The notes beneath the pieces were generated by a model that had not been told where the DNA came from, ran no database searches, and worked only from the letters and a program-made list of their open reading frames with translations. From Dipylidium caninum (Eukaryota; Platyhelminthes; Cestoda; Cyclophyllidea; Dipylidiidae), in contig QEYB01000412.1 of the NCBI GenBank assembly GCA_017562135.1, forward strand, positions 124,001-188,000: a stretch of DNA of 64,000 nucleotides, read 5' to 3'. A program made the translations under genes and the position numbers. Of this stretch, positions 47,871 to 59,500 are shown one piece after another (positions within the stretch are counted from its first letter, which is position 1; each line of letters begins with the position of its first letter).

Positions 47871-49907
47871 ATGACCACAACGGAATACACCACCTGCTGC
47901 TTTCCCGCGGCCCGTTCACCCGTCGACTACCCCTTCAAGACATGCATTCGTCCGGACTGGTGCTCGAAACCGGGTTTTTGGGATCCACACGCCGTGACTG
48001 AGGTTAGTCTCCCTTTGTCACCGACAGTGACGTCCTGCTCCTTTCCCCAAATAGATCTGTCTACCCGTTCTGGCACGATCTGTCTACTCGGCCACGAGGA
48101 CAATGCACTTGGAGAAGGCGTCTTTCGACGAGCCCTGCGGTCGAAGAATACCCGATGGAGATATTTGTCGGGGCATTACCATGTACACGGATCCTTGGCA
48201 CAGGGAGGATTGCATTGAAAGAGGTTGGTATTTTTGGTTTCTCTTGTTACCACTATCTTGGTATGTGGTATGGGCAGTTAAGCGTTACTTTTTTCTAGAT
48301 TGACTATTAGAGAAATATGTACTAATAGGTACTTGTTTCGTTCATCCCTACCCTCCCCCCTCGCCTTAACTTCTATCGGGTGACCATCTACTTGGCTTAC
48401 TGGAAGCCTTTTAACTGCCAACTTCTACTCTCTTTGTCAGTCTTGGTGACACATTGCCTCCCCTTCCAGCTGTGCAGCGATATATATCCTTCCCTTGCAA
48501 GATGGAGCTAGCTGAATGCATAGACTTAAGGCCAGAACGGGCTCTTGCTGTGCTACTCTCCTATCTCAAGCATCGTGGACCATTTCTGGTCTGGATTTAT
48601 CGCGGCAAAGAAACTGCATACAACATTGGACGGTAGCGTAATACTCAATATTAATGTATCATATAATCAACTACAAAGAGCGCGTCAAAATAACTCCATA
48701 CGCCTTAATTCTTTCTTTAATTAGACATCTTCCGAGAACGGTTCTTCAATTTCTGACTCACCTTCCAGATGTTGAAATGAGTGCCGCAGTGTCCATTGGT
48801 CGTTATTTAAGCCACCTTCTACGGATTGCTTATGGGCATCGAATGATGAATATGCGAAAGACCCTGGCCACTGTGTGGGGCCCAATTTACCTTAAAGTTG
48901 AGCCTGCGACAGACCTAAAACCGCCTATATGTATGACTGAAAGAGAAAAGTTTGATGCGGCTATTGAAGTGAGTGCGGCACAAAATTTTTATATACCTGT
49001 CGCTGTGCCTTAAAAGCCACCGTAAATCTCTAAGGTATACCAAGTACATGACAAATAATTTATGCAAATAATGATTATATTGGTGATGAGAAGGGCAGTT
49101 TTCCACATCTTTGGCTTAAACGACTGAGATTCATTACGCTCGTGATATCTAGGTCTTACTTTGTTGTAACATTCGTTTATCGCAAAGTAAAAAAGTGGCG
49201 ATGCTGATTAAAACAGGTTCATAGAGTTATTCGTAGACGGCAACTATCAAGAGAATTATGACAACGGCCTTGTTGATTTGTTTGAATCACCCATTGCATC
49301 CCTTCAGCGAAAGTCGTTGAAGATAAAATACCGTCTGCGTTAAAATTTTTAAGCTACCGACCTTTGTCGAGTGTATCTAGATTTACTCATGTCCCTCGGC
49401 AAGACCTTGAACTAGTATCCTGGGGAGTTGTTAAGTTTATAATGATCTCAAAATTGTCCTTGTACTCCACTATACCTTCACGGTTTAATTCATTCTCTCT
49501 CCCATCTTGGCCAGATATTTTCGCGAATGCTGGAAACCGTACCCTGGCACACGGTGACACCTTTTCAAAAGGTCGAGTTGGCTGCGACCTCTAATGACCC
49601 CTGTAATTTCATCACAACCAACCACATTCGTAACGACTGCGTCCAGGAACTAATGAAGGAGCCACCAAACGCCAAAGGTGCCCTTGCCGAAATCCTCCTC
49701 TGTGAGGCCAGAGAAGAAGCCGAAAAAGTCGAGAAGGCGAAATTAGAAGCAAAATTATGTGGAAGTCAGACAAAGAAGGACCTAGGCTGTGTCACAAACG
49801 ATGTCTGCGTCCATCACGAGGCCCCATTAGGACGCAACCCGCCAGATACATGCAACCTTTCTTATGGGGCGAGAATTCGTCTGCCGTTGCAGGATAAAAC
49901 TTCGTAG
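47871..49907 (+). CDS. Protein with a divergent RhoGAP-like core, five exons
   Basis: Exons: 47871-48002, 48055-48223, 48470-48632, 48725-48968 and 49515-49907. All junctions agree in phase (0, 1, 2, 0), giving 366 residues from ATG 47871 to TAG 49907. The N-terminus is Cys-rich (TCCFPAARS, FKTCIRPDWCSKPGFWDP, DEPCGRRIPDGDICRG). The middle contains LAVLLSYLKHRGPF, LPRTVLQFLTHL and MMNMRKTLATVWGPIYL, which matches the RhoGAP helix around N-L-A-x-x-F-G-P. The C-terminus is a charged helix (EAREEAEKVEKAKLEAKLCG) then a polar tail. RhoGAPs accelerate GTP hydrolysis by Rho GTPases, using an arginine finger in a GxFRxSG loop; I do not see that loop, so the domain may be a non-catalytic scaffold. 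The fold assignment rests on short motifs and could be wrong. Confidence 0.6.
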
Positions 49908-49948
49908 GAAAGCAACATACTTGGTCATCTGTTTTTCTTAGGGAATTT

Positions 49949-49954
49949 AATAAA
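49949..49954 (+). terminator. Polyadenylation signal AATAAA
   Basis: Canonical signal 41 nt after the stop of the RhoGAP-like gene. Confidence 0.65.
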
Positions 49955-50326
49955 GTTTTGCGGCAGTCTTCGACTTTGTTTATTTAAATTCTAACCGTTT
50001 CTAACACTCATCTACCCCAGTGGTTTCAGTTATAATTTCTGTCGTACATGCGAGATCAGTTCGGCGGCCGCTCAACTCCGATGCCTGAACACCGATTTCA
50101 TAAATTGTTATTAAAACAAGCCGCTTATCATGGATCACATAACTTTTCTATTTTTCAGTCGGTATGGTCGCAAAGTCTTTACATAATCTTTCTCGAGAAT
50201 CTAAGTTCTTTACCGAGAAGTTCCATGAGGAAATCATAGGGTCTCAAGTTATTGAAACACACTCCTCTTGCTACTCATTATGGCACAGCGACCAACGCTA
50301 AGACGATGTTAAAGCCCTCATCTATT

Positions 50327-50332
50327 TTTATT
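50327..50332 (-). terminator. Polyadenylation signal AATAAA for RSPH1
   Basis: Minus-strand AATAAA 40 nt after the RSPH1 stop. The two convergent genes have stops only 464 nt apart and signals 372 nt apart. Confidence 0.65.
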
Positions 50333-50371
50333 ACTTAATAAACAATAGCCTACTATGCACGATAGATGCCG

Positions 50372-51693
50372 TCACTCTTCATTTTTGCATTCCTCTTCAC
50401 TTTCTACTTGCTCCGAATTACCTATTATCGAAGCCTCTAATGTATCATTTTCTACAGCATCCTCGACTTCTTCCTTTGTTACTTCTTCATCCTCGGCTTC
50501 TTCATTACTCATCACCTCATGGATAAAATTCTCACGCTGAATCTCCTCCGTCTCATCATTTTCATTATCAGGATCTGTATTAGAATCAGTATCATCAACG
50601 GCAGGAGTAACAAAGTTCTCCATACATTCATGACCCTTCTCGTCAGTAAACTCGTCTACACTGTCTTCATGCGGTGGCTTGGGTAGATTCAGGGTTTTCT
50701 TTTCCTCTTGAAATTGGCTTTTCGTCAAACTCGGACATGGCGCTTAAATAAATGTTTAATTAATTAGATGGTATTAGCAAAGAGATAAAACTTCTGCAGT
50801 ATCAGAACTAGGAACCAACGCAGTCGAAAACTCACGTTTCTTTATACGCAGATCGTACTAAAGTTTAACAGTGGCTGATAATTATGTTCAAGTCTAGTGC
50901 ATATATATTTACGCTGTAGATAAGCAAAAGCATGTTGCTCACTTTCACTAGCGTCTTGTTCGGTTAAAGGTTCCTCCATACCCGCATATTCGATAGCCTT
51001 TGCACGCCAACGTGAAATCTTAACGTTTTCGTCCTCTTCCTTCCTCCGCTCTCCCGGCTCTCCGGCCGTAAGTATATAGTCCCCGGTTTGCTGACAACTC
51101 AGCTTGTTGAATATGTACTTCCCTTCGCCAAAAAGCTAATATTTTTTTAAAACTGATGTTACTTTTACCTGCCCCTTCCTCCAAGTTCCAAGGAATCTAT
51201 ACTGTGGATTAATAACTTCACCAGAACCGTCCATCTTTCCGTCCCGCCAAACGCCAACATACTTACATCCGGTGACCGCAAATGTGTAAGTTCCTTTGCC
51301 ATGCCGAACATGATCTCGCCATTCTCCTTCGTATGTGTCACCATTCACGTAGTAATACGTCCCAAATCCGTTCCTTTTGTCGTCAACCCAGTAACCTTCA
51401 TACCGAGAACCATCAGGATAGTAAAACGTGCCCTGACCGTGTTTGTGATTATCTACGTATTCACCCAAGTAACGAGCCCCGTTTTTAAATCTTTCGCCGA
51501 TTATTTACACAAAAGCTTACAAATAATAGCCTTTTCCATTTCTCAATCCGTTCTCGTACATTCCCTCGTAGGTATCATGATTGGGAAGAATGGCTTTTCC
51601 GAAGCCATGTCGTTCCCCCTTCTCATTTCTGCCTCCTTCATAAACGCCCAAGTAGATATCATCTTCTTCCTCTTCTATATCATCTTCTGACAT
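50372..51693 (-). CDS. RSPH1: Radial spoke head protein 1 homologue (MORN repeats)
   Basis: Component of the radial spoke head of motile cilia and flagella; in flatworms, expected in flame cells and sperm. Exons: 51693-51521, 51490-51169, 51135-50943 and 50742-50372, all in phase; 352 residues. N-terminus [20 protein letters not shown], then MORN repeats: [92 protein letters not shown]. These line up with animal RSPH1 repeat for repeat, including the following [18 protein letters not shown] segment. The C-terminal tail is acidic ([16 protein letters not shown]), as in the vertebrate protein (meichroacidin). Two introns are only 30 and 33 nt long. Very confident in identity. Confidence 0.95.
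51136..51168 (-). other. 33-nt intron in RSPH1
   Basis: GTAAAAGT...ATATTAG, phase 0, ending in an in-frame TAG if retained. Its removal joins TWRKGQ to LFGEGKYIF, matching RSPH1 of other animals. Confidence 0.9.
51491..51520 (-). other. 30-nt intron in RSPH1
   Basis: GTAAGC...GAAAG, between GYY-L and FKNGARY. Reading through gives an immediate TAA; removing it restores the conserved MORN sequence in phase 2. Confidence 0.9.
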
Positions 51694-54600
51694 GTTCAGC
51701 TGATGTTACTAATAGAAGCGATTTTCAATAACTTCGAGTAATTGGTGCCATAGTCACGCAAAGAATTGGGAAATTAAAACAAATAAAATAGACATTCGCA
51801 TTGAATTATTTCGAAACCTGACGTGTAAGTGTTAATCTTGATGAATTTGGGTCCACATCTTATGATCTTGCGGAAAAAGTTTTATTTTGGTGTTTACGAC
51901 TCTTTGATTTTGCTACCCCTCTTTGACATTAAAACCAGGGCTTTAGCAAAATCCCAACGCTGCTGCTACATTTATTTTGTAAGCCCAGTGTGCGACTCTA
52001 CCTTGTATTAAGATATGTCGAGGCATTAAAAATAATCACCACATATTTGGTACCATCGATATTTAACTCACCATAAATACCTGTTGACAACTTATATCTA
52101 ATCTAACTCTTCAATTTTCAACACCGAAAACGGTTGTGTAAATATAATAGAATAAAGCTTATTGCCACACAGCATCCTACCTTCACCTTGAAATCGGGTC
52201 ACCAACTTATGTTGCTGCGTGTATCGAGTGTGAAAGAGATAGTAAAAACATGCTTCACTAACTATGTACCACTATGTAAGTTCAAACAACAATGCAGAAG
52301 ATTTTGACGATAGCACGATTCCATAGTCTGAGTAAATAAGTGTAGAACCACAAATTTTAAAAGAGTCGATTAATGACTAGCTGAGGAGCACGCAAGATTC
52401 TACTATCGGCTCATTCATGTTGTTCCAGAAGTTCTCTACATCATCCCCAATATCAACAAAAAAGCCTACAATTTACGTCAAAAACGGGATATATTGTTAC
52501 TGGTTAAAAAGGATCCTTTCACACCCACAATATTAGTTATTTCTACTTTTTGGTGCAAATTTCCCTACCACGATTTACGCGTATCACTAGGTCATGGAAC
52601 AGAGAAGAAGGTGACATTCACTATTCGCAAAAGTTATTAAAGAGCTTTAGCTACTCAAGACAATGGGCCTCGAAGGTTTTCGAATTGCGTGTTCAATACG
52701 CACTGTACCATACGTTAAAAATCTCTCCACGGGGACCCACCGAGAGTGTATACGTGTGCGGAGAGCTTGGGGCAGTGCGGTTAGTGAATTGACTTATTTC
52801 TTGGATAATTTGCCAAAACTAGACCTCTAGCTCGCACAAGATGTCGAAAGCACAGCAACGGAAAAATCCGTCCACTCCACATCAAGTGAAGAACCACTAG
52901 TCGGCCGAGAAGTAAACAGAAATCTGAGGACTCAGGCGAAACTTGTAAAGCCAAACCCTTCCAATGACAATGCGTAGGTCGGATAACCATACCGTACACT
53001 AAATGTTTTGTGTAATGTTTCTGAGAGGCATCGCCAGACTTAATAACTGGCACTCGTACCTGGCTCTGTGGCTACAAGCAGACAGAGCATCAGTTAAGTC
53101 GCCTGTTTTCAGTCCATTCTCACTGCTAGCCATCTAACACGTGTTTACCGCTCAAGGGAGGGATGTGAACATAATCAAAAGAGACAATAAATGTCGCTAC
53201 CCCATCCAAACTAGGACCCGAAGGGGGGGCCGTCCCTTAAATCATTCGCTTCCTATAGAAGCGCATAGTGCACACTCTTGCTTCGGAAAGTGAGACCTTA
53301 CCTCTCAACGTCCAACATTTCGACGGTAAATTACCTGACCCCATCGAATTTGCCATCCATTTCAACCGTGCTCCAATTCCATCACGGATTATCTTCCAGT
53401 TACATTATTCTTATGTCGATGGCATATTATGGCCAACCAAAATCCAATTTTAATGTTTTAACTATGGTATCTTGCTATAGAAGGCAGCATGTAAGGTGTA
53501 CAGAGGTGAATTCGACTTATAAGGTCACCTTCTCAAGGTCGCAACCCTATTGGCCGTCCTCCTTGAATAAGCACTGCAAGAAAATTACAAAATTCATTGA
53601 AATTATTCAAACTATTGGCCCTCCTCTCCCTCTGATCAGTGGTTAATCAAACTGCTCACCATTCTCACTTCACTGCGATTCATATTTAGATACTCTAGTC
53701 GTATGCATAAAATGCCCAATCTTGACATACGAAGACTTCTGACTGCCATCGTGTCATATTTCAATTTGGAGTCATTAGACTTGCTTCCTCACTGTCTATC
53801 CGTCTAGGAGGAGGAAGAGTCCTGAACTTGTTCAATTAGTAAGATTTTTAAGCGGAAGACATTGTCCTCGGTGAACATATCCCTGTCTCGAAATTGCGCT
53901 CGTATGCTTTGCTTTTAACTCCAACACACAGTGGTTCTCGTCTCCCGGTTAGTAGTCTGGACAGCCTGATGCGATCCCCGTCCCATGATCGTCCGGTGAG
54001 GCCCGACATAGTGAAAAGGTGGCCACCGGCTACGCGAGCGCCTGAGGCAGCTCCTACTAACAAATCAGGGTCTTGTAAATAATCCGATCTTCATTTCAGA
54101 ATATTTTGCCTATGGGATTAGTTGGGGAAGTGTGGCCTTGGCGAGAATTCATTGGGCCCTGTCACCTTTCAAGTCTTATTCGACCGCTGAGCGGAATGAT
54201 TCTGAGATTATTCGCTCCCCTTTTCACCGTCCGAGATACAAATCAGTAGACCTAAGGATGGCTTTGCAGATCGCTGCCGTCCAGCGCTTGCCTCGCTCAT
54301 TGCAAACACCTGTAAAGTGAAAGTGAACCCTGGACGACAGTTAAAAGCATCACCAGTTGGTGTGGTGACGGCCACGAATGTCTCGGAGTGTGGACCATTT
54401 CCACACCTGTCGAGGTTTCTTGCAAAAGGGCACAAAGTGTTGCCCCCCCCCGTGTTCCACCCTCAAGTGCTGCACGCAAGCACACACACGACTGTCATGC
54501 CGGTGAGGATCTGCCCACGCGTGATCTTAACAGTGTGAAAGTGTGCACGGAATAATAATTTTCAGACCGAAACTGACGTGATTCAGCCTAATGTGTTGGG

Positions 54601-55753
54601 GTATCCACGATAAGGCCGCTGTCTATGCAAATCTCAAAAGTCTGCCATGTTTGCTAGACATTTTTCTCAATAGCAGGGTTAAAGACACTTTAATACGCCT
54701 TGCCTTCGAGTTGGAGCGTATAGAACTGACCCTGGTACGAACTGTCAGACTCGAGTTGATCTGCCTAGCTGGGAAATTCCTCGCCAATTCGTCCGCCATC
54801 GAGATTTTTTGTATGAGGCAAAATTGGGGTGAAAAAAATCTTCGCCGAGCTCACATCTGTCTGCACTGGCAGACACGATGAGCAGATTGGGTGGTTAGTC
54901 GTGGGGGGAGACGGTTGATCTCAAAGACTCTCCTTCCACCTCCTCCTCCTTCGACTCTTCTTCCCCTTCTCGCCTTCTTCCATCCTCGCCTCGGTCTAAC
55001 GTGGCCAGTGGATGGACTTGGGCGTCTGTGAAAAAGGGGCGCCTCTTTCGACATGAAGGGGAGGCTCTCGCGATGGAATGACTTCATGGACCTTTCAGAC
55101 TGTAAAATGTGGCAGACTGCTGCGAAGGCCTAGTTGAAAGGCCACCACTCGAAAGACTGGCCATCCTGTGGGGGTTTTACAGGGGGAGAGCAGGTGAATC
55201 TTCCTTTCGGCCATCGGGGCGCGCTTCCTTTCGGCCATCGGGGCGCGCTTCAGCTCGTTATGCTGGCTAAAAGCGTGGACAGAGATAATTTTTCACCTTC
55301 TGTGATGTCGTCAGTGCAAAGAGGTCAACCGCCGACCTCGCGACCGATCCAGCGTGAGGCGGTGCGCTGCTGACGGCACTGGGCATTATCGGAACCACAG
55401 AGGCATTAGACGCCAAATTACCTTGACGACTGGCGAGATTCAGGTGGACGAACGGACACAATTAAGTGGTGCGGCCTTGCAAATGTCAAGTTCATTAATG
55501 ACCTCGGGAGTTCAGCCCTCAGTCATGAACTACACTGGCAACTGACATCACCGTCGCGATGATGACGACGACGATGATGCGGTGAACTTTCGAGCCTCCA
55601 CCATTTCGTCTTTAGCCACCACCGAAGAAAACGTTGTGCGACTTCTTTGAGCGAAAGTGGTCTCAAACGGCCACTGGGGTGGGCTGGAATGCGAGTGGAG
55701 CATCCTACACCTCCTTCTACGGAGCCGATGAGTTCCGCCACCTCGAGGCTCAC
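51694..55753. other. Intergenic, no convincing gene
   Basis: Four kilobases upstream of RSPH1. Open frames are short and strand-ambiguous. It contains the 24-bp duplication at 55200. It probably hides downstream exons of the minus-strand gene that starts at 56098, but I could not identify them. Confidence 0.4.
55200..55247. repeat. 24-bp GC-rich tandem duplication
   Basis: Two perfect copies of CTTCCTTTCGGCCATCGGGG plus CGCG. Located in sequence without a gene call. Confidence 0.9.
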
Positions 55754-56098
55754 CTTTGAGTTGAATTGGCAAGCAGGCGGTAGTCGAAGGTCCCTCGCCT
55801 GACCGAGGAGACTCTCTGTCCTCCAACGCGGAATACGTCCGTCTACCCTAACTGACTTCACTGCCGTCTGATTGCCTGGACTCTCGCCTTCATCCTCGGC
55901 AGAAATTCTCCGCTGCTCGAGGCAACATCTCAGCCATCTCATGCGAGCAGAACCAGTGGATCGGACCGACTGTGAACTGAAATGATTGAGCGCCCTTCGG
56001 GTCTCGTTGGGGCGAGCAATTTCCGGACTCTCAACGTCTTCGAATTGCACCAGGCTCAGACGACGTCTCGGGTGCATTCCATTCGACACAGTTGCCAT
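55754..56098 (-). CDS. First exon of an unrecognised gene
   Basis: ATG in good context (GTCATGG) starts MATVSNGMHPRRRLSLVQFE. The frame stays open for 115 codons and ends at LPPACQFNSK, exactly before a strong donor (AAG then GTGAGC, phase 0). The product start is Arg/Ser-rich with a Cys pair (LRCCLEQRR) and an acidic patch (AEDEGES). The frame is also open beyond the donor to 55523, but the composition becomes erratic (a His/Arg run), so the donor is probably used. Later exons were not found. Upstream, a TTGACAG acceptor-like sequence lies about 40 nt before the ATG. The gene lies about 290 nt after the transporter's polyadenylation signal. Confidence 0.4.
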
Positions 56099-56348
56099 GA
56101 CGAGTGATTGAAAGCGGGCGAAACACTGTCAATCAGGTTAATGTGCAGACTGTGACTAATCGAAATGGCCACAGCAGTCGATAGGCTGTGGAAGCAATCT
56201 TGAGGAGGAGAGAGGGGAGAACAGAAGACCTCAGGAGGCCGCTCGGAACGATGGAGAGCCGCCTCGTCCTCCACAAGGCGACACACGTCAATCCGCCTTC
56301 CTCCGTCACCTTCTCTCCTCCTCCAAAATTCATTCAACGCGGGAAAAG

Positions 56349-56363
56349 AAGAAGAAGAAGAGG
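56349..56363. repeat. GAA microsatellite
   Basis: About five AGA/GAA units between the transporter 3' end and the next minus-strand gene. Confidence 0.75.
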
Positions 56364-56389
56364 ACGACTGTTGATAAATAAAATACAGC

Positions 56390-56395
56390 TTTATT
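56390..56395 (-). terminator. Polyadenylation signal AATAAA of the transporter gene
   Basis: Minus-strand AATAAA 110 nt after the stop of the terminal acidic exon; it supports that exon as the true 3' end. Confidence 0.6.
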
Positions 56396-56504
56396 AACTC
56401 ATATGTATATTGGATCTGTAAGGCAAGCCCTGGCTTGTTAAACGATGATCGGTTACCAGGACGAAGTAGAGGGGGCAGGTGGGGGGAGGGGGGCGCTAGC
56501 ACTT

Positions 56505-59500
56505 TCACTGGGCTGGAACCTTCTCCTCCTTTATATTCATTGGCGAAGTGGGCTCCGACACCTCAGAAGAAGGCGGATGTTGCGGTCTTCGCTGAGACGA
56601 GGATAGAGAAGATCGGGGCTGTTCTTCCATCTCTTCCTCCTCCTCCTCCTCCTTCACCGGCTCTAACGACGGCTCCTCCGCCACCAACGTTGTCTTAACC
56701 TTTTAATATGGCGGAAAGAAAAAGGATATCTGTGGTGAGCAGCATCGAGAATACGTCCTTCGGCAAAAGTTATTGTCGTTTCGCATCTCAAAATGGCCTA
56801 AGGCCAGTTTTCATGTGGCAGAGAGTGTGAATGGGAAATCAAGCAACTAGATGTCCCCCCTTGCTCCATATTCCCCCTTCGGGAGGGTTTGCAGCTATTG
56901 CCTCGGCGCCAGAGGAGCACCAGGCTTGAGAAGCGGCGCGCCTCTCTTTCCACAACCGCGGAATTCGACTCCACTCTTACCAGCGCTTGTCCCACGCGCT
57001 CCTCGAGACGGAGGCTTCTTTCTACATCGCAGACCTCATACCAATGGAATAATTAGGTCACGCAAATCATACAAACGAAATGATCGTCTCAGCAGGAAGG
57101 CACATAGCGCGTGTGAATTAAGGCGAGTAGATGTGTGCGTAGATAGAAAGGATACTTGGTGTGGAAAGGAGAGAGAAAGACGGAGAATAGCCACCAGGGA
57201 TGGGAGGAAAGTAAGTTGAATCGGCCGACGTAACGGTAGGAAAAGAAGGAAGAGGCTAAGTGTTTATCAATCAGTAGGGTATTTCACTCAACCAGAAGAA
57301 GGAAATTCTTCAATCACTTGAAAAGAAAAATGAAAAAAGAATCAACTTCGGCAATAATGGAGGTCGACACGAGCACGAAGGTACTGCAGACAGTGGGGCG
57401 TGAGGAATTTTCTTCACCTAAAAAAAACTTCTTCAAGAATGCCTGCAACCCGAAGCCATTTAAGCATTCAGCACATGTTCAGCATAAATACAAAAGAAGT
57501 TGATGTAACAAAGTGGGGGGATGAGGGGAAAATAAAGGACTTTTGCCGCTCTCCCATCCAACAATCGTCTCGTAAGGCCTTAGCAATTTCTTACGAAGGT
57601 TGCCACAACCAAGTCGTTTCGCTGTGTCTGCTAAACTGCGATTGCATTAAACTAGATTGATCCTCCGTCATTCCCAAAGGCCGGATGTGGCGATAAGCTG
57701 AGAAGGTAATCCACCACCCCCATCCCGAAGCCCTGATCCCTTCCCGCCACGTCGGGGCGGTTCGATGAGGAACACGCGAGAGGATTAATGCGTCTGGAGG
57801 TGGCAGCAATTGCCACAAGGGCCAATCAACGCGTCCGAACTGCGTGTTACATTAAGAGAGTGAAACGATTTGGATTTGCATTTTAACAGAATGTGTTTAA
57901 CATCACATTTTACCTCTTGTCTCCTTTCTACTATGAGGGTAAACTACGGTTGACCGTAGGAGGAGGCTCAGGGGGTTATTTAGGTGAAAAATTACCATGT
58001 GGAAGTGAGGAAAAGACAAGATGTGGGCAAATTACCTCGGTGGGTGTAGTAGGCGCCACTGCTGCGACCATTGGAGTACTGCCGGGTGGATTCCATGTTA
58101 CACCTGAATCGGGTACAGTCGGCGCTGGCTGCGGTTGAATTGCAGATCGTGAGGGGGGATTCCCCAGGGGCACACCTGCCGTCGTTATTACCTCGCCTCT
58201 CTCGTCCTCTGCCATTGCCTCCGCAACCCCGCCACCGGCCACACCTTCACCCGCCACGCCACTAACCGTTGGGTCAACATCATGGCCTCCTAAGTCAATC
58301 GCGGTTTGAAGTTGTGCCTGCGTTTCAGTCTCATTGGCTGTAAGGAACAGACTGGAAGGAAGCGGAGCTGGGGAAAGAATTGTGGAAGGATCGTGTATGG
58401 TCGGTTGAGGAGGTGGTGGTGGCAGCGGAGGCTCCACAGTTTCCATGGTCGTTGTCGTCACTCCGCCAGGCGTAACAGCATCGCCCACGTAGCTGACGAT
58501 GCCAGAATCGAAGGGCTGTTGAAGTGATAGTGCCGGTGGCTGTGACTGTTGCATTTGTGGAGGTGCAGGTGATTGGACAAGATTTACTCCAATATCGGAG
58601 GTGCTACCCGTTCCCGGTTCGGTAAAAGGAGGAGGTGGAGAAAGGGAAGAGGGTCCACCCACTGCATTAAATCCATCTCCAAGTCCGACTCCACCGCCAC
58701 CGCCACCTTCACCGTAATCAAAGTAATCATCGACGTAGATGCCGCCCCCGCAGCCACCGGCGGTAATGACGCCCGGTCCTGTTGTGGTGTATGTCGCAGA
58801 AATAACCTCCTTTCTTGCAAGGCAACGCAAGGGACAGGCAAAAAGCGCTGCAAGAAAGAAACTTGCGCCAGAGAAAAAGAAGGTGGTCTCAGAAGCGAAA
58901 ACCAACGAAACGTCAGGCTGAGCTCGGGGGTCGAATTCGGGTCTATCAGCGGCGAAAGTGTCGAATAGGCAACCTGCGGAAGGAATGGAGAACAAGGCTG
59001 AAAAAAGGGCGGGAGGAGAAAGTGGTACGCAGATAAGTTAAATGTGAAAAGTCCTCTCCTCCTAGTCAATATTTTTAAATTTCCTCTCAATGTCTATATT
59101 GAAAAATTCAACATCCGAGACATAAAAAAGATGAAATAAATATTTAAGGCATATGGATGTTTCTGGTGGCTTTTTATTGTTTCGCTGCATGCTTCGCGGT
59201 CACTGGAAAAAACACCCTCGCAGAGAAGTAGTAGGGTAATCTCAAGTGTATCATCATGCAGGCAGCTCTAACATGATTTAACCTCATTTGCCCAACGGAG
59301 CATCTGGAGACTGTAAATCTCCACCTTTCCCCAAAGGGATACACGATTTAGCAAAGGCTTTGAAGTCGTGTCCACCAATCACCCATTAATTCAACTTCCG
59401 TCCCGGGCTAACACCATCACCAGGACGGACGCGGGTTCATCCGGTCACACCTCCCGAACTCCCATCGAAATATTCGGTCCTCACTTTTTGGGGCTATCGT

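Noticed and set aside
47862..48218. Continuous frame reading through 48003-48054
   Set aside because: Splicing the 52-nt intron gives a frame that stays in phase with all later exons; read-through ends at 48218.
57976..58995. 339-codon minus-strand frame as an independent gene
   Set aside because: Its first part is intron and the rest is the large SLC16 tail exon starting at 58973 after a CCGCAG acceptor.
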